NCBI GenBank assembly: GCA_014654165.1
Contig: JACWDK010000011.1
Location: 1 to 38,630 of the forward strand
Source of the DNA: Pelagibacterales bacterium SAG-MED13
Lineage (GTDB): Bacteria > Pseudomonadota > Alphaproteobacteria > Pelagibacterales > Pelagibacteraceae
Reading direction: 5' to 3'
Length of the DNA: 38,630 nt
A program made the translations under genes and the position numbers. This document shows positions 15,012-23,458 of this stretch, piece after piece. The notes under the pieces were generated by a model. The model saw only the letters and a list, made by a program, of their open reading frames with translations. It made no database searches and was not told the DNA's origin. The stretch's first letter is position 1. Every line of letters begins with the position of its first letter.

Positions 15012-15792
15012 ATGAGTATGGAAATTAATATAAATTGTGATTTAGGTGAAAAATCAAAACATCACTCAAATAAATATGATCCAGATTTATTAGAAATCGT
15101 CAATTCAGCCAATGTAGCTTGTGGTTATCATGCTGGGGATGAAGAAACTATGAATCAAGTGGTAAAAATTTCAAAAAATAATGGAGTAAGCATTGGCGCA
15201 CATCCTTCTTTTAAAGACCCAGAAAATTTTGGCAGAGAAAGAATGAATCTTTCTGAAAGTGAAATAAGAAAACTAATAATTGATCAATACGAAATTCTAC
15301 AAAAAATAGCCTTTACCTACGGTGAAATAGTATCTCATGTAAAACCTCATGGAGCATTAAATAATATGGCTTGTGAAGATGTTGAGTTAGCCACAATACT
15401 AGCCAAAACTATTAAGGATATTAATAAAGATATAATATATCTAGTGCCTACAGGATCAAAAATGCAAGAAGCAGCAAAAAAATTTGATATGAAATTTGCT
15501 TGTGAAATATTTGCTGACAGAAATTATGAGGATGATGGTAATCTTGTATCAAGAAAAAAATCTCATGCATTAATTACGGACCCTGAGCAAGCAAAAAAAA
15601 CATGTATTAAAAATGGTTCAAACTCAGTCGCTTAATTGTCACAGTGGGAAGCAAATACCTTGTGAAATCGACTCTGTGTGTATACATGGTGACAATCTAA
15701 GTTCATTAGCTACAGCTAAATCAATAAGAGAAAATTTGATTGAAAATGGTTTAGAACTTAGAACTTTAAACAAAATGAAAAAATTTATTTAA
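15012..15792 (+). pseudogene. pxpA: 5-oxoprolinase subunit A (LamB/YcsF), split by a frameshift
   Basis: The first frame (to a TAA at 15633-15635) has the family blocks INCDLGEKS, NVACGYHAGDEETMNQ, GAHPSFKDPENFGRERM, VSHVKPHGALNNMA and EIFADRNYEDDGNLVSRKKS, then ends in non-family residues. The missing C-terminus lies in the +1 frame up to 15792: HVLKMVQ, then CHSGKQIPCEIDSVCIHGDN and LSSLATAKSIRENL, which is the expected PxpA ending. Dropping one A from the A8 run at 15593-15600 restores a continuous frame (DPEQAKKHVLKMV). So either a single-base insertion/sequencing error or slippage in the run divides the gene. The start is set at MSMEININCDLGE (15012; 15018 also possible; 14994 gives an extra MLYLQI). 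Divergent from pxpB. Confidence 0.88.
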
Positions 15793-15793
15793 T

Positions 15794-16291
15794 ATGAAAA
15801 AAATAATCTTATCTTTGTCTATATTGCTTTTAATTACTGGAAATGTATTTTCAGCAGGTTCCTCCTCTTCTGGCGGAGATAGTGAGTCAACTAAAACTAA
15901 AACAAATTATGAAAAAGCTGTTGCTCACATTAAAGTTGCAAAAAAACATGAAAAAAAAGGGAAACTAGAAAAAGCAAATAAAAGATACGCAAAAGCACAA
16001 AACCTACTGATCAAATCAAATAATAAAAAACCTAACAATGCGGATACCTTAAATTATTTAGGTTTTACTACCAGAAAACTTGGTGATTTTGAAAATGGGG
16101 AAAGATATTATCTTCAGGGTTTAGCTATTGATCCAAATCATAAAGGTATTAATGAATATCTTGGTGAATTATATGTAGCAACAAAAAGGCATAACCTAGC
16201 TATTGAAAGGTTAGAAGTTTTAAAAGGATGCAATTGTGAAGAGTATGAACAATTAAAAGCTGTAATTGCTGGGGAACCTTCTAAGTATTAA
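15794..16291 (+). CDS. Secreted tetratricopeptide-repeat protein
   Basis: The 165-aa protein has a clear signal peptide (MKKIILSLSILLLITGNVFS, cut before AGSSSSGG), then a Ser/Gly/Thr-rich linker. A Lys-rich helical part follows (about residues 45-75) with AVAHIKVAKKHEKKGKLEKA, then two TPR-like units: ADTLNYLGFTTRKLGDFENG with YYLQGLAIDPNHKGINEYLG, and ELYVATKRHNLAIERLEVL. A CNCEE motif follows. It should be a periplasmic scaffold of unknown partner. The ATG follows the pxpA stop by one base, so it is co-transcribed with pxpA; its stop overlaps the convergent dctM stop. No enzyme signature is seen. Confidence 0.8.
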   Translation: MKKIILSLSILLLITGNVFSAGSSSSGGDSESTKTKTNYEKAVAHIKVAKKHEKKGKLEKANKRYAKAQNLLIKSNNKKPNNADTLNYLGFTTRKLGDFENGERYYLQGLAIDPNHKGINEYLGELYVATKRHNLAIERLEVLKGCNCEEYEQLKAVIAGEPSKY

Positions 16292-17598
16292 TTTAAATTT
16301 TTTACCATTTGTTCTGGCATCCACAAAGCGATTTCAGGAAATATAACAACTATAATTACAGCTAATACCATTAATAAAAATAAAGGGAAAGCACTTCTTG
16401 CGATATATCCCATGTCTTTGTTAGCCATCCCTTGTAGTACAAATAAATTAAATCCAACAGGTGGAGTAATTTGCGCCATCTCAACAACAATAACTAAAAA
16501 TATTCCAAACCAAATCATATCAAAACCTGCTTGTCTGATCATAGGTTCTATTATTGCCATCGTGAGAACAACGGCAGATATACCATCTAAAAACATTCCC
16601 AAAATTATATAAAAAATCATTAATACAAATATTAAAACATAAGGAGATAGATCCATACCTTGAATCCAAATTGCTAAATTTCTAGGCAAGCCTGTAAAGC
16701 CCATCGCTAGTGATAAAAAGGTTGAGCCTGCTAAAATAAATGCAATCATGCATGATGTTTTGGTTGCTCCAAGCAAAGATGACTTGAAAGTTTCTGTAGT
16801 TAAACTTTTTTGAAAATATGAGAGAATTAAAGACCCAACAACACCAAGGGATGCTGCCTCGGTGGCGGTAGCTATTCCAGTATATATTGATCCTATTACT
16901 CCTAATATCAAGATTATAACAGGCAAAAGTTGTTTAGATCTTTTAAGTTTTTCAATAAATGTAAATTCTTCTTCAATTTTAGGCATGTCTTTTTTATTAA
17001 TTAATGACCAAATAATTACATATGACATAAATATTAGTGCAATCATTATTCCAGGAATGATTCCAGCTATAAATAATTTTGCTATAGACTCTTGAACAGC
17101 TACTCCATAAATAATTAAGATGATTGAAGGGGGAATTAATAATCCTAAAGTTCCTGAACCAGCAAGACTTCCTAGCAGAATTTTTTCAGGATATTTTCGT
17201 TTTCTAAGCTCAGGAATAGACATTTTTCCTACTGTAGCTACAGTTGCCGCTGATGATCCAGATATTGCTGCAAAAAGAGCACACCCAACTACATTTACAT
17301 GGATTAAACCTCCGGGAAGTTTTTGCATCCAAGGGGCTAAACCTTTAAATAAATTTTCTGATAATTTAGTCCTAAATAATATTTCCCCCATCCAAACAAA
17401 TAAAGGTAATGCTGTTAAAGTCCAAGAGGAAGAAGTTCCCCAAATAGTTGTGGCCATTGCGTCTCCTACAGGTCTTGATGTAAATAACATCATCCCTATT
17501 GCTGAAACACCAATCATGCTCATTGCAACCCAAATTCCAGTTCCTAAAAAAAATAATAGTACACTTATAAAAAATATTGTTAAAAAAATTTCAATCAT
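16288..17598 (-). CDS. dctM: TRAP transporter large permease (DctM)
   Basis: The 436-aa membrane protein is full length for the 12-helix TRAP large subunit, the Na+-coupled transport domain. Family features are PLFVWMGEILFRTKLSENLF (residues 65-84), NVVGCALFAAISGSSAATVA with TVGKMSIPELRKRKYPE (about 102-138), GSLAGSGTLGLLIPPSIILI (about 143-162), and near the end MAQITPPVGFNLFVLQGMAN. These are the conserved SGSSAA, LGLLIPPS and TPPVG.NLF motifs. It is coupled to dctQ by an 8-nt overlap and belongs with dctP. The substrate, a carboxylate or similar, is not predictable from this subunit. Confidence 0.95.
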   Translation of the reverse strand: MIEIFLTIFFISVLLFFLGTGIWVAMSMIGVSAIGMMLFTSRPVGDAMATTIWGTSSSWTLTALPLFVWMGEILFRTKLSENLFKGLAPWMQKLPGGLIHVNVVGCALFAAISGSSAATVATVGKMSIPELRKRKYPEKILLGSLAGSGTLGLLIPPSIILIIYGVAVQESIAKLFIAGIIPGIMIALIFMSYVIIWSLINKKDMPKIEEEFTFIEKLKRSKQLLPVIILILGVIGSIYTGIATATEAASLGVVGSLILSYFQKSLTTETFKSSLLGATKTSCMIAFILAGSTFLSLAMGFTGLPRNLAIWIQGMDLSPYVLIFVLMIFYIILGMFLDGISAVVLTMAIIEPMIRQAGFDMIWFGIFLVIVVEMAQITPPVGFNLFVLQGMANKDMGYIARSAFPLFLLMVLAVIIVVIFPEIALWMPEQMVKNLN

Positions 17599-18082
17599 TA
17601 GATTTTTTGACTAGAGTTAATATTAATTGATGAAAACAACTTATAAAAAAAATAAAAGATCCAATTGCTACACTCGTTTGTGGTATCCAGATTAAAATTT
17701 CATCTGCACCTTCGCTACGTTCTTGAAATTTATAGGAAATGATAAGCATTTTTGTAAAATAAAAAGCTAAATAACCTGAAAAGAAACTGGTCATCAATAG
17801 ACACCAGGTCTCTAAGAATTTTTTCTTAAATCCTGTAAATTTTTCTAAAAAAAGAGTAATTCTTATATGTCCTCCTTCTACAAAGGTGTAAGCTAAAGCA
17901 AAAAAAGATGCTGAAGCCATACAATAACCTGAGTATTCTGCTAGACCTCTTATATAAAAACCAAAAATTCTTGATGAAATACCAAGGAGTATAAATATTG
18001 CAATGAATATTAAAAATATTGCAGCAATATAACCTGAGTATTTATAAAGCCTAAATAAATTATTGTTAATAGTTTTCAACAT
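17591..18082 (-). CDS. dctQ: TRAP transporter small permease (DctQ)
   Basis: The protein is 163 aa from the ATG at 18082 (MLKTINNN). A longer frame could use a GTG at 18097, but that codon lies in the stem of the terminator behind dctP, so the ATG is preferred. Four hydrophobic helices fit DctQ: YSGYIAAIFLIFIAIFILLG, RGLAEYSGYCMASASFFALA, the segment around LLMTSFFSGYLAFYF, and SVAIGSFIFFISCFHQLILT. The middle GGHIRITLFLEK (about residues 75-86) matches the conserved G.HI.V....L. DctQ anchors the large subunit and completes the permease. It overlaps dctM by 8 nt. Confidence 0.92.
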   Translation of the reverse strand: MLKTINNNLFRLYKYSGYIAAIFLIFIAIFILLGISSRIFGFYIRGLAEYSGYCMASASFFALAYTFVEGGHIRITLFLEKFTGFKKKFLETWCLLMTSFFSGYLAFYFTKMLIISYKFQERSEGADEILIWIPQTSVAIGSFIFFISCFHQLILTLVKKSND

Positions 18083-18086
18083 AATT

Positions 18087-18115
18087 AAAAAGGCCACTAA
18101 GATTTTTTAGTGGCC
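18087..18115 (-). terminator. Intrinsic terminator/attenuator between dctP and dctQM
   Basis: A perfect 9-bp stem, GGCCACTAA (18092-18100) and TTAGTGGCC (18107-18115), has a 6-nt loop and, on the - strand, five U residues after it. It sits 20 nt past the dctP stop. It would end most dctP transcripts and let a fraction continue into dctQ-dctM, giving more binding protein than permease. Confidence 0.85.
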
Positions 18116-18135
18116 TAGATTAAAAACTAATTTAA

Positions 18136-19107
18136 TTATTTATACGCTGACAGAACTGCGGCACCTCTTGATCCAGCTTTTTGAGACCATTCAGTGGCCA
18201 TTGTCTTACCAACTTTTTCAAAGTGAGATTGTAATGAAGAATTAACTTTTCCTACAACCATTCCAGCTTCAGCTAAAGCTTTTTTATCAGCAACATTACC
18301 TTGTTTAGATAGTTGCCAGCCTTTTCTCTCTGCTAATGCTGCTTGTTGAATTACCATATCTTGAGTAGCTTTATCTAATTTATTCCAAGAATCTTTGTTT
18401 ACTATAATCATGTTCTTTGGAAACCAGGCTGCGATATCATAAAAATATTTCACACCATTTTCCCAAATCTTTGAGTTTTTTCCTGTGGTTGGTGAAGTAA
18501 TCATACTTTCAACTGCTCCTGTTGAAAATGCCTGGCTAATTTCAGCAGCTTCAATTTTTGTTGGAGTCATACCAGTTAGTTCAGCAATTCGTATAGTTGC
18601 TGAATTATAAGCTCTAAACTTTAATCCTTTAAGATCTCCTACAGAATTAATAGCTTTTTTACTATATAAACCTTGAGCAGGCCATGGAACAGCATACAAA
18701 AATACAAGTCCTTTTTCATCTAACCCTTTAACAATTTCATCTTTTGATGCTTTATACAAATTTAATGCATCAGTGTAAGAAGTTGCTAAAAACGGTTGAG
18801 AATCTATTTCTAGTAAAGGATCTTCTTTTCCTAGGGCAGACATAAATCTTTCACCTATCTGAGCTTGACCAGTTCTTACTGCTCTAAAAATTTCTCCTCC
18901 TTTAAATAGAGATCCACCAGGGTGAGTCACTATTGTTAACTTTCCTCCACTTTTTTCTGTAACATTTTTTGCAAACTCTGTAGCATTCGCTGAATGAAAA
19001 TTACCCGCACCATAGGCTAAAGCCATATCCCATTTTTCTGCAAGCGCTACATTGATTGAAAAAAGTAACGAAACTAAAACACTTATAAAATATTTAACAA
19101 ATTTCAT
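18136..19107 (-). CDS. dctP: TRAP transporter solute-binding protein (DctP family)
   Basis: The 323-aa periplasmic protein has a signal peptide ending SINVALA before EKWDMALAYG. DctP-family blocks include FAKNVTEKSGGKLTIVTHPG (residues 44-63), the FRAVRTGQAQIGERF segment (about 74-88), and DLKGLKFRAYNSATIRIAEL (about 158-177), which carries the arginine that holds the ligand carboxylate in most TRAP binding proteins. The ligand is therefore probably a carboxylate or amino acid. The pxp genes nearby make 5-oxoproline one candidate, but this is only proximity. A strong ribosome site (GGAGGA, 6 nt before the ATG) suits an abundant binding protein. Divergent from terC. Confidence 0.95.
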   Translation of the reverse strand: MKFVKYFISVLVSLLFSINVALAEKWDMALAYGAGNFHSANATEFAKNVTEKSGGKLTIVTHPGGSLFKGGEIFRAVRTGQAQIGERFMSALGKEDPLLEIDSQPFLATSYTDALNLYKASKDEIVKGLDEKGLVFLYAVPWPAQGLYSKKAINSVGDLKGLKFRAYNSATIRIAELTGMTPTKIEAAEISQAFSTGAVESMITSPTTGKNSKIWENGVKYFYDIAAWFPKNMIIVNKDSWNKLDKATQDMVIQQAALAERKGWQLSKQGNVADKKALAEAGMVVGKVNSSLQSHFEKVGKTMATEWSQKAGSRGAAVLSAYK

Positions 19108-19220
19108 TATTCCTCCATTTTTATTAACTCTATTTCATTATGTATCAAAAATTTTATCAATAAAAAAATTGTACTACTTTTAATTGAATTATTAATTTTT
19201 TGTAATAATATAATCATATA

Positions 19221-19832
19221 TTGTTAGAAGAATCACTCATACTACTTCAAATAGTCTTTATAGATATTATCCTTGCAGCGGATAATGCCATAATAATAGG
19301 TCTAATCGCTGCAAACTTTGTTCCAAAAAATAGAAAACAAATAATATTATGGGGTGTAGCAGGAGCTTTAGTATTTAAAGTTATATTTGCATTATTCGCT
19401 ACTTACTTATTTAAATTTTATTTCATTAAAATATTAGGTGGCTTACTTCTTATCTGGATAGTTAACGACTTAAGAAAAGACTTATTTGAAATAAAAAAAA
19501 TTAAATCTCCTTCAAAAAAATCAAAAGAACCATCGTACATACAAAGTGTTTATAAGGTTTTATTCGCAGATATTACTATTAGTTTTGACAATGTAATAGG
19601 AGTTGTGGGTGCTTCTAAAGGCAATTTTGGCTTTATGATTTTCGGTTTGGTTTTATCTGTTGTTTTAACTGGCGCCTTGGCCACTTATTTAGCAAACTAT
19701 ATTCAAAAGCACTTGTGGATAGCTTATGTGGGTTTAGGATTTATTTTACTGATTGCAATACAACTGATTATAGGTGGTCTTGTCGATTTAGAAATATTAG
19801 TTATCAACGAAGAATTTAAAAAATACTTTTAA
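19221..19832 (+). CDS. TerC family membrane protein (YjbE-type)
   Basis: The 203-aa protein has about six to seven helices with the TerC signatures: QIVFIDIILAADNAIIIGLI near the N-terminus (residues 10-29, usually L..DNA..I), and ADITISFDNVIGVVGASKGN (about 117-136), the second membrane-buried D-N motif. TerC-family proteins are linked to metal ion (manganese) efflux at the inner membrane in several bacteria. The gene has a TTG start: no ATG or GTG exists between it and the in-frame stop at 19206-19208, and the family normally begins a few residues before the first helix. It is divergent from dctP across 113 bp and is followed 10 nt later by a DMT permease. Confidence 0.88.
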   Translation: MLEESLILLQIVFIDIILAADNAIIIGLIAANFVPKNRKQIILWGVAGALVFKVIFALFATYLFKFYFIKILGGLLLIWIVNDLRKDLFEIKKIKSPSKKSKEPSYIQSVYKVLFADITISFDNVIGVVGASKGNFGFMIFGLVLSVVLTGALATYLANYIQKHLWIAYVGLGFILLIAIQLIIGGLVDLEILVINEEFKKYF

Positions 19833-19842
19833 TTTTATCAAA

Positions 19843-20700
19843 TTGCCAATTAAACATTTATTAATTTTAATATTCATTATGTTGGCTCATGGAAGTGCTT
19901 TTCCGATTGCAAAATTAGCTTTAAACAATTCAGTTCCCCCAATATTAATGGCAGCGTTAAGAATGGGAATAGTTTTTATAATTTTGATCCCATTTTGGAA
20001 GTTTAAAATTCCTGACAAAGAATATTTTAAGCCATTATTAATATTTTCTATATCAATGGGGGTTATGGTTTATGTGTTTATGAATTTATCTTTATATTAT
20101 TCTTCAATTATCTCTCCAATAATTTTAGGATCACAATTAGCAATTCCTTTCGGAATACTCTCTAGCGCTATTATTCTTAAGGAAAATATTAGTAAAAATA
20201 AATGGTTTTTGATATTTTTGTCTTTTATAGGTATTTTAATTATTTTCTTTGATCCAAAATTAACTGAAAATTATCTTGGTTTATTTTTTGCTAGTTTAAT
20301 GGCTTTATTTTTTGGATTAGCTCAAGTTTATTCAAGACAATTAAAAGTATTAGACACGAGTTTAATAAATGCTAGTACTGGGATTTTTGGATTCACAATT
20401 TTGATTGTTGCTTCATTTTTAATTGAAGGAAATACTTTAACTGAAATCTATAAGATAAACACAGAGTCTTGGCTTCTCATCTCCTATCAAGCAGTTATTG
20501 TTTCTCTATTTGCTCACCTATTAATGTTTTATTTATATAAATTTTACACTGTTGGAAAAATATTTCCTTTTTATTCTTTATTTCCAATTTTTGGTATTAC
20601 TTTGAGTTTTCTAATTTTTGGAGAAATACCATCTCTCATGTTTGTTTTAGGAGGGGTAATAGTGATAAGTTCTGTAATTTTACTTCATAAAATAAGATAA
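19843..20700 (+). CDS. EamA/DMT-superfamily permease
   Basis: This 285-aa permease has about ten membrane segments in two EamA repeats (LILIFIMLAHGSAFPIAKLA and LGSQLAIPFGILSSAIILKE in the first; SLYPIFG-like FPIFGITLSFLIFGEIPS at the end of the second). It begins with TTG (PIKHLL follows), ten bases after terC, so the two are a probable operon; both use TTG starts, suggesting modest expression. Substrate unknown; relatives export amino acids or nucleosides or take up small solutes. Not closely similar to the other DMT permease at 12501-13379 beyond the fold. Confidence 0.85.
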   Translation: MPIKHLLILIFIMLAHGSAFPIAKLALNNSVPPILMAALRMGIVFIILIPFWKFKIPDKEYFKPLLIFSISMGVMVYVFMNLSLYYSSIISPIILGSQLAIPFGILSSAIILKENISKNKWFLIFLSFIGILIIFFDPKLTENYLGLFFASLMALFFGLAQVYSRQLKVLDTSLINASTGIFGFTILIVASFLIEGNTLTEIYKINTESWLLISYQAVIVSLFAHLLMFYLYKFYTVGKIFPFYSLFPIFGITLSFLIFGEIPSLMFVLGGVIVISSVILLHKIR

Positions 20701-20708
20701 ATTGGTTC

Positions 20709-20737
20709 TTGAAAGTTTTCAAAAATAGGATTTAAAT
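20709..20737 (+). promoter_or_regulatory. Candidate promoter with an overlapping small inverted repeat
   Basis: TTGAAA (20709-20714) and TTAAAT (20732-20737) are 17 nt apart and would drive the binding-protein gene at 20777. The -35 box forms half of an inverted repeat, TTGAAA-GT-TTTCAA (20709-20722), a possible operator. A second -10-like TATAAAT follows at about 20746. Confidence 0.45.
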
Positions 20738-20776
20738 TAATTTTTTATAAATTGGTAACAATAAAAGAGGATAATA

Positions 20777-21958
20777 ATGAAAAAACTATTTATTGCTGCA
20801 TTTATATTTGTTTCAACTTTTTCGACAAATGTTTTTGCAGAAGTTAAAATGGGAATTATTTTGGGATTTACAGGTCCAATTGAATCTCTAACACCTGCTA
20901 TGGCAGCATCTGCAGAACTAGCTTTTAAAGAAGCATCAGACTCAGGCTCACTATTAGGTGGAGAAACTATTACTGTAGTAAGGGCAGACTCAACCTGTGT
21001 TGATTCAGCTGCAGCAACTGCCGCAGCAGAAGGTGTTATATCGCAAGGTGTTGCAGCAATTATGGGTGCTGATTGTTCAGGTGTAACAGGAGCAATAGCT
21101 TCAAATGTTGCTATTCCAAATGGAGTAGTGATGATATCACCTTCAGCAACTTCACCAGGATTAACAACTCTAGATGATAATGGGTATTTTTTTAGAACTG
21201 CCCCTTCAGATGCTAGAGGTGGTCAAATCCTAGCTGATATTACTAAAGATAGAAAAGTAAAAAGTGTTGCAATAACTTATACAAATAACGATTACGGTAA
21301 AGGTTTAGCAGATGTTTACGAAGCTGCAGTTAAAGCTCATGGTATCAAAGTTACAACAGTGACTGCTCATGAAGATGGAAAAGCAGACTATTCTTCTGAA
21401 GTTGCCACTTTAGCTTCTGCAGGAGGAGATGCAGTAGCTGTAATTGGTTATCTTGACCAAGGTGGTAAGGGAATTATTCAAGCTTCTTTAGATTCTGGAG
21501 CATTTGATAAATTTATTTTATCAGATGGTATGATCGGTCAATCATTAGTTGATACTTTTGGAAAAGATTTAAAAAAATCCTTTGGATCAATGCCTGGTTC
21601 AACTGGTAAAGGTGCTGGAGTGTTTGGTAAAGTAGCAGGTGCTGCTGGTATTGATAATTCTGGTCCATACACTGGTGAATCATATGATGCAGCAGCTTTA
21701 ATTATATTAGCAATGCAAGCAGGTGGATCTACTGATAGAGCATCTATTGCAAAAAATGTGATGAATGTTGCTAATGCTCCTGGAACAAAAATTTATCCAG
21801 GTGAACTTAAAAAAGGTTTAGACTTATTAGCTAAAGGTAAAAAAGTTGACTACGAAGGTGCAACTGGAGTTACTTTTACTAGCGTTGGTGAAGCTGAGGG
21901 TTCTTTCTTAGAACAAGAAGTTAAAGGTGGAAAGTTTAAAACTAAAAAACAAAGATAA
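20777..21958 (+). CDS. Branched-chain amino acid type ABC transporter substrate-binding protein
   Basis: The 393-aa protein has a signal peptide (MKKLFIAAFIFVSTFSTNVF, cut after FAEV or just before) and a type-I periplasmic binding fold of the LivJ/K family: VKMGIILGFTGPIESLTPAM, then ELAFKEASDSG, AIMGADCSGVTGAIASNVAI, SPSATSPGLTTLDDNGYFFR and SVAITYTNNDYGKGLADVYE. GESYDAAALIILAMQAGG lies near the end. It should bind amino acids or similar ligands for the ABC permease encoded convergently at 22088-25967, which has no binding protein of its own. Ribosome site AGAGGA lies 6 nt before the ATG, and a strong terminator follows. Its Ala/Gly-rich codon content is unlike its Lys/Asn-rich neighbours, typical for a highly expressed periplasmic protein. 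Confidence 0.93.
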   Translation: MKKLFIAAFIFVSTFSTNVFAEVKMGIILGFTGPIESLTPAMAASAELAFKEASDSGSLLGGETITVVRADSTCVDSAAATAAAEGVISQGVAAIMGADCSGVTGAIASNVAIPNGVVMISPSATSPGLTTLDDNGYFFRTAPSDARGGQILADITKDRKVKSVAITYTNNDYGKGLADVYEAAVKAHGIKVTTVTAHEDGKADYSSEVATLASAGGDAVAVIGYLDQGGKGIIQASLDSGAFDKFILSDGMIGQSLVDTFGKDLKKSFGSMPGSTGKGAGVFGKVAGAAGIDNSGPYTGESYDAAALIILAMQAGGSTDRASIAKNVMNVANAPGTKIYPGELKKGLDLLAKGKKVDYEGATGVTFTSVGEAEGSFLEQEVKGGKFKTKKQR

Positions 21959-21978
21959 TTTTTTATCTTAAGAAATTT

Positions 21979-22013
21979 AACCCCTGATATTTTATAATAT
22001 TAGGGGTTTTTTT
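21979..22013 (+). terminator. Intrinsic terminator after the binding-protein gene
   Basis: AACCCCTGATATT and AATATTAGGGGTT form a long stem (21979-22009) with a short loop, followed by a T tract on the + strand. It ends the 20777-21958 transcript. A-rich sequence on the other side is weaker for the opposite direction, but it may also help end the - strand liv transcript. Confidence 0.85.
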
Positions 22014-22083
22014 AAAAAAATAAGTATTTATCTGCTATATACAAAGCCCAAGCTATTGCAGCACCTGTGATAATATATTTCAT
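22012..22083 (-). CDS. Possible 23-residue single-helix membrane peptide
   Basis: Four bases after the livM stop an ATG opens a 23-codon frame, MKYIITGAAIAWALYIADKY LFF, ending in TAA at 22012-22014 next to the facing terminator. It has a Lys near the start, an uninterrupted hydrophobic stretch and an Asp-Lys pair near the end, like small subunits or regulators of membrane complexes. No Shine-Dalgarno is evident; the position suggests translational coupling to livM. It may be chance in AT-rich DNA, but the composition (Gly-Ala-Ala-Ile-Ala-Trp-Ala) is unlike random AT-rich reading frames, which are rich in Lys, Asn and Phe. Confidence 0.35.
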   Translation of the reverse strand: MKYIITGAAIAWALYIADKYLFF

Positions 22084-22087
22084 ACGT

Positions 22088-23458
22088 TTATTTTATTTCT
22101 ATTTTTTCTGGAAGTATACCCTTTGGTCTATACCTCATAATTAATAAAAGACCTATTCCCATCATTAAGAACCTAAAATAAGGTACACTTTCAATCAAAT
22201 GAACCTTTAGAAAATGTGAATCATCTAAACCAACTGTTGTTACATTAACTAAATACAATCCTATTGGTGCTGCTTCAATCCATAAAAACCAAACTACAAA
22301 GCCTCCAAGAATTGCACCAAAGTTATTTCCACTTCCACCAACAATAACCATAACCCAAATTAGAAAAGTATATCGCATTGGTCTATAACTACCTGGAGTA
22401 AACAATCCATCTTGGGTTACTAACATTGCTCCTGCTATTCCAACTATTGCTGAACCTAAAACAAATATTAATAAATGTTGTTTAACTACATTTTTGCCCA
22501 TTGCATTGGCTGCTTCTTCGTTGTCTCTTATAGCTCTCATCATTCTGCCCCAAGGAGAATAAAGAGCTTTCTGTGTTAAAATTAAAAGAATAATCACGAC
22601 TATTAAAAATAATCCTGAGTAACATAGTTTTACAAAAATTGATGATCCTTCGATTACAAACTTATTTAAAGAGGCTTGTCTTTCAGCAAAATCTGTAATT
22701 AAATTCAATTTACCTGAATTAAATTTTTCAACTAAATTAATAAACCACTCAGTTTGTTGCAAATTAACCTCATAGGGTGCAGGTCTTTTTAGTCCAATAA
22801 CATTCTTTACACCCCTAGTTAACCAATCTTCATGTTTAATAATTGCTATCACAATCTCAGAAATTAATAATGTAGCTATCGCTAGATAATCAGCTCTTAA
22901 ACCTAAAGCAACTTTTCCAATAACAAACGCTAATCCACCTGCAAATAATGCCCCAACAATCCAAGAAAAAATAATTGGCATACCAAATCCACCTAGAAAA
23001 CCAGTTTTGGCAGGATTTACTTCTTCAATTGCCTCAATACCAGGCTCAGAAACAAATCGAATAATAATAATTCCTGAGATTATTATTGTTGCAATAATAT
23101 AAGTTCTTAATTTTGATTTTTCATATTTCTTTAAAGCATATCTAATAGCTAAAACCATTACTACAATTAGCAGTAAACTGAATAAAATATTTAAGCCACC
23201 TACACTCCATGCTTCTTGGACCGGATTTACTGAAATTAAAACTGCCGCTAATCCACCTAAAGCTGTATAACCCATTATTCCAAAGTTAATCAGGCCAGCA
23301 TAACCCCATTGAATATTTGCACCCATAGTCATAACTGCTGATATTAAGCATAGATTGAATATTGATAATGCAATATTCCATGACTGGAAAATTCCTACTA
23401 GGATAATTAATCCCATCATAATGCTATAAGCAGTAATTACATTTAAATTTTTTCTCAC
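22088..23458 (-). CDS. livM: Branched-chain amino acid type ABC transporter permease (LivM)
   Basis: The 456-aa permease has the LivM pattern: MGANIQWGYAGLINFGIMGY (residues 45-64, the W.Y.GL.N.G motif), GLRADYLAIATLLISEIVIA (about 185-204), AIRDNEEAANAMGKNVVKQH (about 312-331), and VMVIVGGSGNNFGAILGGFV (about 369-388). It is longer than usual, with an inserted hydrophilic segment (about residues 215-265) before the later helices, probably periplasmic. It works with LivH, LivG, LivF and most likely the convergent binding protein. It overlaps livH by 4 nt. Confidence 0.93.
   Translation of the reverse strand: MRKNLNVITAYSIMMGLIILVGIFQSWNIALSIFNLCLISAVMTMGANIQWGYAGLINFGIMGYTALGGLAAVLISVNPVQEAWSVGGLNILFSLLLIVVMVLAIRYALKKYEKSKLRTYIIATIIISGIIIIRFVSEPGIEAIEEVNPAKTGFLGGFGMPIIFSWIVGALFAGGLAFVIGKVALGLRADYLAIATLLISEIVIAIIKHEDWLTRGVKNVIGLKRPAPYEVNLQQTEWFINLVEKFNSGKLNLITDFAERQASLNKFVIEGSSIFVKLCYSGLFLIVVIILLILTQKALYSPWGRMMRAIRDNEEAANAMGKNVVKQHLLIFVLGSAIVGIAGAMLVTQDGLFTPGSYRPMRYTFLIWVMVIVGGSGNNFGAILGGFVVWFLWIEAAPIGLYLVNVTTVGLDDSHFLKVHLIESVPYFRFLMMGIGLLLIMRYRPKGILPEKIEIK

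Noticed and set aside
17120-17614. 164-codon + strand frame opposite dctM
   Set aside because: Antisense shadow of a conserved membrane protein; its Pro/Ile-rich content mirrors the helices of dctM.
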